The notes below the pieces were generated by a model. It worked only from the letters and a program-made list of their open reading frames with translations. It was not told where the DNA came from and searched no databases. A program made the position numbers and the translations under genes. Shown one piece after another: positions 46,058 through 54,997 of a DNA stretch of 64,000 nucleotides. This stretch comes from Sphingomonadaceae bacterium (GTDB taxonomy: Bacteria; Pseudomonadota; Alphaproteobacteria; Sphingomonadales; Sphingomonadaceae): the NCBI GenBank assembly GCA_021732525.1, contig JAKFUU010000006.1:100558-164557 (forward strand), given 5' to 3'. Numbering within the stretch: the stretch's first letter is position 1; the number at the start of each line of letters is the position of its first letter.

Positions 46058-47214
46058 TATTTTTTGCCCCTGATCGCGCGAACGGCCTTACGGATTGGCA
46101 CCGGCGGCTTGCCTGACAGGATGCGCAGCTTGTCTGCCCTGCTGCTGCGCCCGGCGTAGAATCGGGAAATTAGGCCGGGGTCCATCCGGTAAAAATGCTC
46201 TAATATCTTATAGCGCTGCGCGGGCGGGCTCGCGCGAAATAGCATCCGGTTGAGCATCCGGTAATATTTGCCGCTATCCCAATGCTGATCCGCGCGCTCC
46301 TTCATCACCATATGCAGCCGGTCGCCATCAAGATCGCCTTGCTCCGCAATGAAAATCGCGCCCCGCACCGCATCGGGCAGCGAGTAGCTTGTCACCGGTT
46401 GGAAGAAACCGCCGCGCGCGCCCGCTTTCGCCACGCGGCCCGATCCGCTGGCCCAATAGCTGTCGAGATCCCCGCCCATCACCACTGGCAACACGCCGGT
46501 TTCCTCGCGCAAAATTCGCTCGACTTTCCAGCCATTATTGTCGGCATATTCGGCCAGGCGCTGGCGATGGCGGCGGGAATCATGATCGGGCCTGTCGGAA
46601 TAATATGTGTCTTCGATGAACAGCTTATCCATACCAAAGGGCAAAACGTAAACAAAGCGGTAGCCGTCATGCTGTGCCACGGTGGCGTCCATGATGATCG
46701 GCCGGGTCACATTATGCGGATGCGATAGCTGCATCAATTGGCCGGTAAATTTTTGCCAGCCGCAATCGAGATGATGCAAATCACCGGGGCCGCGCGCGTC
46801 GATTACTCCGCCGGCGTTGATCCGCTGACCGCCCTCTAACACCACCAAACGCGGGCTGACTGCCTTCACCATTTTGCCGGTCAAAAGATTTTCGCGTGGC
46901 AGCGTCGTTCGGATTACCTCGTCCAGCCGTTCGGACTCGATCGAATAATAGATGCTATCCAATTTGCGGCTATAGGCCGGAAAGCGCACCTCATTGCCCG
47001 ACCAGCCATAGGTTACCAGCGGCGCGGTGAGCCAGCGGCTCGCCGGATCGATATCGGTGGCAAAAAAGCTCCAAATATGGTTGCCGCCAAAATGATCATT
47101 GCCTTCGATCAATACGACTTTAAGTTCGGGCCGTTTCCTGGCCAGCGCCAGCGCGATCAAGCCGCCCGCAAGGCCGCCGCCAACAATCGCAACATCGCAT
47201 TTGATCTGATCCAT
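46057..47214 (-). CDS. crtY: Lycopene beta-cyclase
   Basis: 385 residues from ATG 47214 (MDQIKCDVAIVGGGLAGGLIALAL). Converts lycopene to beta-carotene. Dinucleotide-binding motif at residues 8-20, GGNHIWSF typical of bacterial CrtY, and PFGMDKLFIEDTYYSD in the middle. The frame stays open to 47313, but that would add a basic stretch before the FAD motif and reach into the divergent ParA promoter region. First carotenoid gene; overlaps crtI. Confidence 0.95.
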   Translation of the reverse strand: MDQIKCDVAIVGGGLAGGLIALALARKRPELKVVLIEGNDHFGGNHIWSFFATDIDPASRWLTAPLVTYGWSGNEVRFPAYSRKLDSIYYSIESERLDEVIRTTLPRENLLTGKMVKAVSPRLVVLEGGQRINAGGVIDARGPGDLHHLDCGWQKFTGQLMQLSHPHNVTRPIIMDATVAQHDGYRFVYVLPFGMDKLFIEDTYYSDRPDHDSRRHRQRLAEYADNNGWKVERILREETGVLPVVMGGDLDSYWASGSGRVAKAGARGGFFQPVTSYSLPDAVRGAIFIAEQGDLDGDRLHMVMKERADQHWDSGKYYRMLNRMLFRASPPAQRYKILEHFYRMDPGLISRFYAGRSSRADKLRILSGKPPVPIRKAVRAIRGKK

Positions 47215-47333
47215 GGTCTGCGGCTCTAGCGGCAAAATAGGCTTGCGGGAAGGGCGCAGCGCCAGTTTCTTCCTTCGCGGCCGCTTGCATGGGAGCGATT
47301 GACTTTTTGCCATTTTGGCGCGACCAGATGGTT

Positions 47334-48104
47334 ATGGCAAAGAAGGCAAAAGTCATCGCGATCTATTCGCTTAAAGGCGGGGTTGGCAAAACCACGCTCG
47401 CGGTCAATATGGCGGCGGAGGCGGCGCTGCAATCGGGGTTTAAGACATTGCTGTGGGATCTCGACCCCCAGGCGGCGGCGACATATATGCTGGGGCGTGA
47501 TGATAAGCATCTCCATAGCGAAAAGGCGCGCGCGCATGCGGTATTGGAAAAAGGCAGCGGCGCCGAAAAGCTGCTCGTTCCCACCCCCGTTACCGGGCTG
47601 GATCTGTTACCCGCCGACCATAGCCTGCGCGAATTGGACCGGACATTATTTTCCATCGGTAAGAAACGGCGGCTGCAAAAATTAGTGAGCGAGCTAACCG
47701 AGGATTATGACCGGATCATTCTCGATTGCCCGCCGGGATTGACCGAGACCAGCGAACAAGTGATGCGCGCCGCCGATTTGATATTGGTGCCCGTGATCCC
47801 GTCGACCTTATCGCGCCGCGCGCTGGACGAGGTGGTCCGCCATATCAAGCATGCGCATAAAGGCGATGTCGCGTTGCTGCCGGTATTTTCGATGGTCGAT
47901 CGCCGCCGCAATTTGCATGCCGCGGCGCTGGCAACGGAGCCTGCTTGGCCGATGGTTCCGATGGCCAGCGCGTTTGAACGCATGGCCGAACTTCGCCAGC
48001 CCGTTCGCTTATTTGCGCCCAGCTCGGTCGCTGGAAAAGCGGTGGCCAGCCTGTGGCACAGCGTGGACCATAAAAAGGGCAAAGAACGCCGGGTTAGCAG
48101 CTAG
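47334..48104 (+). CDS. ParA/MinD-family ATPase
   Basis: 256 residues. Deviant Walker A KGGVGKTT after IAIYSL, Walker A' region LLWDLDPQAAATYML, Walker B RIILDCPPGLTETSEQVM. Such ATPases place plasmids, chromosomes, or protein clusters; no ParB gene adjoins and the flanks are chromosomal, so an orphan role is likely. ATG 47334 (MAKKAKVIAIYS) is chosen; ATG 47328 is equally possible. Divergent from crtY with 119 bp between starts. Confidence 0.9.
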   Translation: MAKKAKVIAIYSLKGGVGKTTLAVNMAAEAALQSGFKTLLWDLDPQAAATYMLGRDDKHLHSEKARAHAVLEKGSGAEKLLVPTPVTGLDLLPADHSLRELDRTLFSIGKKRRLQKLVSELTEDYDRIILDCPPGLTETSEQVMRAADLILVPVIPSTLSRRALDEVVRHIKHAHKGDVALLPVFSMVDRRRNLHAAALATEPAWPMVPMASAFERMAELRQPVRLFAPSSVAGKAVASLWHSVDHKKGKERRVSS

Positions 48105-48149
48105 AGCTTGTTGACATTCAAGTATTATATCTCTGATATAGAAGGCTTT

Positions 48150-48175
48150 GTCATTCCCGCGCAGGCGGGAATGAC
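48150..48175. repeat. Single GTCAT-ended palindrome after parA-like gene
   Basis: GTCATTCCCGC-GCAG-GCGGGAATGAC, a perfect hairpin with a four-base loop. Simplest member of the family; probably terminates or protects the ParA-like mRNA. The rest of the 233-bp gap up to 48337 shows no gene. Confidence 0.85.
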
Positions 48176-48337
48176 AATATTGTTTTACGAAGAATTTGGC
48201 ATTTGAATGTCAACACAACCTAATCTGCTATTGGCTTGCGCACACCAATCCAGCCCGCACCCAAATCTCACCGCCAACCTCACCGCGCGCGGCGATGAAA
48301 TTGCTGCAATAAATTTTCGCTGCGTTATAACGATTGC

Positions 48338-49066
48338 GTGATGCTCACAATCCTCCTTTCTGCGTTGGCGATGACCGTGATCGTCGCGGTGCGTTATCTG
48401 TTGACCAGCGGCGCTTTCGCCTGGGCAACGCGCATCCGCCATCCGGGATTATATGACGGGTTAACCCCGCAAATCCGGCGGGAGATATTTTGGAGCCTCG
48501 CGAGCGCGGCGATTTACGGGATACCGGCGGGCATTGTCGCTTGGGGCTGGGATAATCGGGGATGGACGATGATCTACACCGATCTGGCTGCTTATCCGCT
48601 ATGGTATCTGCCCTTGTCCATTTTTCTGTATCTTCTTGCGCATGACACTTGGTTTTATTGGACCCACCGGTTGATGCACCGGCCCCGGTGGTTCCAACAT
48701 GCCCATGCGGTCCACCATGAAAGCCGCCCGCCCACCGCATGGGCAGCAATGAGCTTTCACCCGTGGGAGGCGTTAACCGGCGCTATCGTGATCCCGCTGT
48801 TGGTATTCCTCATCCCCATTCATATCGGCGCGCTCGGCGCGGTGCTGGCGATTATGACCATTATGGGCATCACCAACCATATGGGATGGGAGCTGTTTCC
48901 GCGATTCCTTGTTCATGGACGGTTAGGGCGCATGCTGATAACAGCAACGCATCACCAAAAACATCACGACAGCTACAGGGGCAATTATGGGCTATATTTC
49001 CGTTTCTGGGACAAGATTTGCGGTACGGACCTGGGCCTTGGTGATTTTCGCCATGATCGGGATTAA
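48338..49066 (+). CDS. Sterol desaturase/fatty acid hydroxylase-family protein
   Basis: 242 residues. Integral membrane di-iron hydroxylase: helices at about 1-20, 50-70 and 85-105; histidine boxes HDTWFYWTHRLMHR, HAHAVHHES, and TATHHQKHHD. Next to crtYIB it may hydroxylate carotenoid rings, but the long family also acts on lipids and it is not the short CrtZ type. The downstream DUF2141 start lies inside its 3' end (80-bp overlap). Confidence 0.88.
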   Translation: MMLTILLSALAMTVIVAVRYLLTSGAFAWATRIRHPGLYDGLTPQIRREIFWSLASAAIYGIPAGIVAWGWDNRGWTMIYTDLAAYPLWYLPLSIFLYLLAHDTWFYWTHRLMHRPRWFQHAHAVHHESRPPTAWAAMSFHPWEALTGAIVIPLLVFLIPIHIGALGAVLAIMTIMGITNHMGWELFPRFLVHGRLGRMLITATHHQKHHDSYRGNYGLYFRFWDKICGTDLGLGDFRHDRD

Positions 49067-49490
49067 CCCGACGGTAGCAAGAGCGTCGGCGCAAGGGGCG
49101 GCACAAAATGGCGCAACTTTGGCGGATGTTAGTTTAAACATCTCAAATTTGCGCAGCGGCAAAGGGCAGTTGTTGGTGTGCCTGACGCAAAATCCAAAGG
49201 GCTTTCCCGATTGCGCGAAAGACAGCAAGGCGCAGAAAAAAACGGTGCCCGCGGGGCAGGCGAATGATATTATCTTCACCAATGTCGCGCCGGGCCTATA
49301 TGCCATTGCCATTGTTCATGATGAAAATAGCAACGCAAAAATGGACTTGCGCATCTTCGTTCCGCGCGAAGGATTTGCCTTTTCCCGCAACCCAAAAATC
49401 GGTTTTGGCCCGCCAAAATTTAAAAGCGCCGCATTCGAAGTTGGCCAAAGCAATGTCACGCAATCGGTGAAGATGAAATATTTATTTTAG
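48987..49490 (+). CDS. DUF2141 exported protein
   Basis: 167 residues. Signal peptide VRTWALVIFAMIGINPTVARASA follows about twelve polar residues. DUF2141 core: LNISNLRSGKGQLLVCLTQNPKGFPDC, PGLYAIAIVHDENSNAKMD, GPREGF-like PREGFAFSRNP, GFGPPKFKSAAF. Function unknown; often placed beside sterol-desaturase-family genes in sphingomonads. Start at ATG 48987 overlaps the upstream gene by 80 bp in another frame; a TTG near 49041 could give a shorter protein. Confidence 0.82.
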   Translation: MGYISVSGTRFAVRTWALVIFAMIGINPTVARASAQGAAQNGATLADVSLNISNLRSGKGQLLVCLTQNPKGFPDCAKDSKAQKKTVPAGQANDIIFTNVAPGLYAIAIVHDENSNAKMDLRIFVPREGFAFSRNPKIGFGPPKFKSAAFEVGQSNVTQSVKMKYLF

Positions 49491-49544
49491 ATTGCTAGCA
49501 ATAATCACGGCATCTAGGATGTTTATTGGAATGGTAGAATAATT

Positions 49545-50486
49545 ATGCCTTATTGCAATATCTGGTTTAGCTTTCGATTGGCAATATTGGCCGCGGGGGC
49601 ATTATCCTCGCCGGCGGCTTTCGCGCAGGCGCAGCCATCGCCGGACAACCGCGATGCATCGGCATCTGGCCCCGCAGCTCCAACGTCCGATGCCGCAACC
49701 CCGGTCGCTCCCACCCCGCCAAAGACTATCTTTGACAGAAATTGGGTGGCAATCGGTGCAGGCGCGGGATATCGCCCCAGTTATGAGGGTTCAGATAGTT
49801 ACAATATCGGCCCCGCTCCTTTGATCCAAGGCAGCGTTGAAGGTTTTGATTTTGGCGCGCGCGGCCCCGGTCTTTTCGTCGATCTGGTCCGTGACAGCAA
49901 ACGTGCCAACAAGGTGCAATTTATCTTAGGGCCGCAAATATTGCTGCGGCTGGACCGGACAGGCCGGATCAACGACATCGCCGTTGAAGCGCTGGGTGAG
50001 CGTGATACCGGGATTGAGCTGGGCTTTACCTCGGGCGTGGCTTTCAAACAGCTGCTCAGTCCGTTTGACAGTTTAACGCTGTCGCTAAACGCCGGTTGGG
50101 ATGTGGCGGGCGCGCATAACGGCAGCGTCATCACCCCGTCGGTCAGCTATTCCACGCCGCTGTCGCGCGCCATCTTTGTCAACCTGTCGCTATCGGCGGA
50201 CCGGGTGGATGATAATTATGCGCAAACTTATTTTAGCATCGATGCCGCGGGCAGCGCGGCGAGCGGCCTGCCGCAGTTTAACGCCAATGGCGGCTGGAAA
50301 AGCGCCGGCGCGTTTTTGGTGACCGCCTTTGATCTGTCGGGCAACGCGCTCGATGGCGGTTTCAGCTTATTTGGCCTGAGCAGCTATAACCGATTGCTGG
50401 GCGATGCGAAACGATCCCCGGTCACATCCATCCGCGGCAGCGCTGATCAATTTTTTGTCGGCGGCGGCGTGGCCTTTAGTTTTTGA
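49545..50486 (+). CDS. MipA/OmpV-family outer membrane protein
   Basis: 313 residues. Signal peptide ending ALSSPAAFAQA, a Pro/Ala/Ser-rich linker to about 60, then a beta-barrel: WVAIGAGAGYRPSYEGSDSYNIGPAPLIQG, SKRANKVQFILGPQILLRLDRTGR, ending FFVGGGVAFSF with terminal Phe. MipA scaffolds murein enzymes; OmpV is an adhesin/porin; either role is possible. Confidence 0.88.
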   Translation: MPYCNIWFSFRLAILAAGALSSPAAFAQAQPSPDNRDASASGPAAPTSDAATPVAPTPPKTIFDRNWVAIGAGAGYRPSYEGSDSYNIGPAPLIQGSVEGFDFGARGPGLFVDLVRDSKRANKVQFILGPQILLRLDRTGRINDIAVEALGERDTGIELGFTSGVAFKQLLSPFDSLTLSLNAGWDVAGAHNGSVITPSVSYSTPLSRAIFVNLSLSADRVDDNYAQTYFSIDAAGSAASGLPQFNANGGWKSAGAFLVTAFDLSGNALDGGFSLFGLSSYNRLLGDAKRSPVTSIRGSADQFFVGGGVAFSF

Positions 50487-50539
50487 AGCGGGGGGGCCGG
50501 TTTCCCTGAGGTTCGGTGCATAAACGAAACGCGCCGCCC

Positions 50540-50616
50540 CGTCATTGCGAGCGCAGCGAAGCAATCCAGCGCGACGCGGCCAACCCTAGATTGCTTCGCT
50601 GGGCTCGCAATGACGA
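50540..50616. repeat. GTCAT-ended palindromic repeat downstream of the MipA-like gene
   Basis: CGTCATTGCGAGCGCAGCGA with AGCAATCC faces GATTGCTTCGCTGGGCTCGC with AATGACG. Long imperfect hairpin; likely the 3' end of the MipA-like transcript. It occupies the first part of the 408-bp gap before thiC; the rest is the TPP riboswitch. Confidence 0.85.
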
Positions 50617-50715
50617 GGCGTTTAACCTAAAGTCATGGCACTCAGAGCGCGATAGTTATTTGCCGCATTTCCAACTCGGGGCATGACAGCGACGATTTTT
50701 CCGCGTAAACGCTTT

Positions 50716-52769
<2,054 letters not shown>

Positions 52770-52854
52770 GGGACAGTGAATTTTTGTGCTTCATGGCAAA
52801 TTTCATCACCATTTAGCGTTGCATAATACACCATTTTGCTTTTCAATTCGACAC

Positions 52855-53433
52855 ATGACTGACCATCTGCCCTTGCATTATGCGCTGAGCGAAGCGTTGA
52901 TTGTGATCGCGGCGGTTTTTGCGGTTGTGCGGGCGTGGCGTGTGGATCACTGGTTTGCCGTTGGTCTCGCGGCGATGGGCGTGGCGGCTCTTGCCGCCAT
53001 CGTTCGGATTGTTGGCGATATGACCGGCGACATCATCATCCTCCACGAATTTCTGTCGCGCTATGGCGCACTCTTTGGGCTTGGCTGCATGGGTGGGGCG
53101 ATGTTGGGGCAGAAAGCGTGGCTACCCCCGCTGCTCGGTGTGGTTGCGGCGGGGCTGGGGATGACATTGCCCGCGGCCAGCGCTCTTCTGTTGGCAGGGC
53201 TGATTCTCAGCGGCGCAGCCCTGGCGTATCGCCGCACAGTTGACCGGAAATTTCTGGCTGCGGGCAGTTTCGCTTTCCTGTTGCTCGCGGGACTTGCCAG
53301 CATGCCGTTTCGTGCTGAGCATCCTGCGCTTAGCTGGCACATTTTTCACACATTGGTGGCGGTTTGGTATGGGTTGGTTGCGACCTTTGTGACGGGGACG
53401 CTGCCCTCGCGCAGGCAAGGGTCATCATCATGA
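52855..53433 (+). CDS. Integral membrane protein, unknown
   Basis: 192 residues with six or seven hydrophobic helices spanning the whole length (ALIVIAAVFAVV, GLAAMGVAALAAIVRIVGD, YGALFGLGCMGGAMLG, LLGVVAAGLGMTLP, ASALLLAGLILSGAALAY, SFAFLLLAGLASM, IFHTLVAVWYGLVATFV). I do not recognise the family. The stop overlaps the next start (ATGA), and a sterol-desaturase-family gene ends the same run, suggesting lipid or membrane work. Confidence 0.75.
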   Translation: MTDHLPLHYALSEALIVIAAVFAVVRAWRVDHWFAVGLAAMGVAALAAIVRIVGDMTGDIIILHEFLSRYGALFGLGCMGGAMLGQKAWLPPLLGVVAAGLGMTLPAASALLLAGLILSGAALAYRRTVDRKFLAAGSFAFLLLAGLASMPFRAEHPALSWHIFHTLVAVWYGLVATFVTGTLPSRRQGSSS

Positions 53434-53855
53434 CGGCTGCACTCCTCGGCCCTCTAATATCATTGTTGGCGACTGGCTTTCTGATTTGGCTCGCCTATTT
53501 TATGGGGTTTCGCGGTGGGCGGCGTTTTGAGAGCGAGGCCGCGTTTCTGGCGTTGAGCGCTCCCTATGGCGGGGCAACGCAGCATCTGATGGACGCGGGC
53601 GGGGCGGGCGGCATTGCCTTGCTGGGTGACGGTCAGCTGCTGGTTGCCAAAATAGTTGGTGACAAAGTTGCCACACGGGTTTTTCCGCTTTCGGCGCTTG
53701 ACAGGCTCGTGACTTCGCCAGCAAAAGATGGGCAGCATTTGTCGATCACTTTGCAGTTCAACGATTTGGGATTTTCGGCGATGACGTTAGAAATGAAGAT
53801 GGGCACGCTTCCGGCTTGGCTTGATCGGCTCCCAACAAAAGGGAGGATTGTGTGA
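53430..53855 (+). CDS. Small membrane-anchored protein, unknown
   Basis: 141 residues from ATG 53430. One N-terminal helix (LLGPLISLLATGFLIWLAYFMGF), then a soluble domain with FLALSAPYGGATQHLMDAGGAGGIALLGDGQLLVAKIVGD and LSITLQFNDLGFSAMTLEMKMGTL. No family recognised. Overlaps the membrane protein before it (ATGA) and abuts the sterol-desaturase gene after it, so the three form one translational unit. Confidence 0.72.
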   Translation: MTAALLGPLISLLATGFLIWLAYFMGFRGGRRFESEAAFLALSAPYGGATQHLMDAGGAGGIALLGDGQLLVAKIVGDKVATRVFPLSALDRLVTSPAKDGQHLSITLQFNDLGFSAMTLEMKMGTLPAWLDRLPTKGRIV

Positions 53856-54772
53856 TGCCAGAAACCCCGGCATGGGCAACGGTCAATATTCTGGGCATCT
53901 CGATTGCTGTGTTTTTCTTCGTCATTATTGCCGAGATGTTTTGGGCGCGCCGCCGCAAGAATGGTGTCTATGAAGTCAGGGATACCGGGACATCGTTGCT
54001 GATGGGGGCGATCAGCTTGGCCACCGATGCGGCCTATGCTGGCATCCATCTGGCGATCATTTTGCTCGTTTACGAGGCGCGCTTGTTTGATATCGGCTGG
54101 ACATGGTGGGCGCTCATCCTTTGCTTTTTTGCGGAGGATTTCGTCTATTATTGGGGACACCGGCTGAGTCATGAGCACCGGATATGGTGGGCCAGCCATG
54201 TGATCCACCATTCGTCGCAGCATTTCAATGGCTCGACCGCACTGCGCCAATCGTGGACCGGCCTGTTGGGTGTCGGCTTTTTCTTACGCTTGCCGCTGTT
54301 TTTCATCGGCTTCCCGCCCGCGATGGTGATATTTTTCATCGTGATTACCGCGGCTTATCAGCTATGGGTGCATACAGAGATGGTAAGGCGGATCGGCCCG
54401 TTCGAATGGATATTAAACACCGCGTCGCACCACCGCGTCCACCATGCCAGCAATCCCTGCTATCTGGATAGCAATCACGGCGGTTTCCTGATCATCTGGG
54501 ACCGAATGTTTGGCACTTTTGCCGCCGAGCGCGATGACGAGCCGTGCGAATATGGCATCGTCTCCAATGTCGGCACGTTCAACTTGTTCCGCGTCGCGCT
54601 GCATGAATGGGCGGCGATCGCCAAGGATGTGGCGGGTGCCCGTTCGGTGCGCGAAGTGATCGGGTTTGTCCTCGGCCCGCCCGGATGGAGCCCCGACGGG
54701 TCGCGGCAAACCTCGCGCTCGATCAAGGCCAAGTGGGCGCAGGAGAATAGCACGCTCGTTCCGGCCGAGTGA
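53855..54772 (+). CDS. Sterol desaturase/fatty acid hydroxylase-family protein
   Basis: 305 residues, distinct from the one at 48338. Four or five membrane helices; histidine boxes YYWGHRLSHEHRIWWASHVIHHSSQHFN and NTASHHRVHHASNPCYLD. The sequence around VIHHSSQHFNGSTALRQSW is like the alkylglycerol monooxygenase/sterol desaturase branch. GGGAGGA lies eight bases before ATG 53855. Third gene of the overlapping trio. Confidence 0.88.
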   Translation: MPETPAWATVNILGISIAVFFFVIIAEMFWARRRKNGVYEVRDTGTSLLMGAISLATDAAYAGIHLAIILLVYEARLFDIGWTWWALILCFFAEDFVYYWGHRLSHEHRIWWASHVIHHSSQHFNGSTALRQSWTGLLGVGFFLRLPLFFIGFPPAMVIFFIVITAAYQLWVHTEMVRRIGPFEWILNTASHHRVHHASNPCYLDSNHGGFLIIWDRMFGTFAAERDDEPCEYGIVSNVGTFNLFRVALHEWAAIAKDVAGARSVREVIGFVLGPPGWSPDGSRQTSRSIKAKWAQENSTLVPAE

Positions 54773-54802
54773 TCGACTGAAACGGGATTTGTGAATCGGG
54801 GC

Positions 54803-54872
54803 ATTAGAGCGATTTCGAGTGATGTGGAAACACCGAACGGCTCGGAAATCGCGGAAAACGGCGTCTGGAGTA
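54803..54872. repeat. GAGCGATTTCGAG palindromic repeat, copy 3
   Basis: Same element as at 31252: ATTAGAGCGATTTCGAGTGA, then GTGGAAACACCGAACGGCTC and GGAAATCGCGGAAAAC, differing at only a few positions. Follows the sterol-desaturase gene. The remaining 54873-54997 stretch is open in one frame but shows no recognisable gene. Confidence 0.8.
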
Positions 54873-54997
54873 GTATCGCTTATTCGTTGGGCGAACTCAC
54901 CCACCGCGCAACCGTGACCGAATTTGAAACCGCCGCTTGGATGATCTGCGCCCGCCGCAGCTCTATGCCCCGGAACCTGGTTGCGGGCTTTGGCGGG

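Noticed and set aside
47215..47313. 33-residue N-terminal extension of crtY
   Set aside because: Basic, non-conserved sequence before the FAD motif and in the divergent promoter region of the ParA-like gene.
48338..49066. Naming this gene crtZ
   Set aside because: It has the long sterol-desaturase architecture and three histidine boxes of that family, not the short CrtZ type; carotenoid function is only suggested by location.
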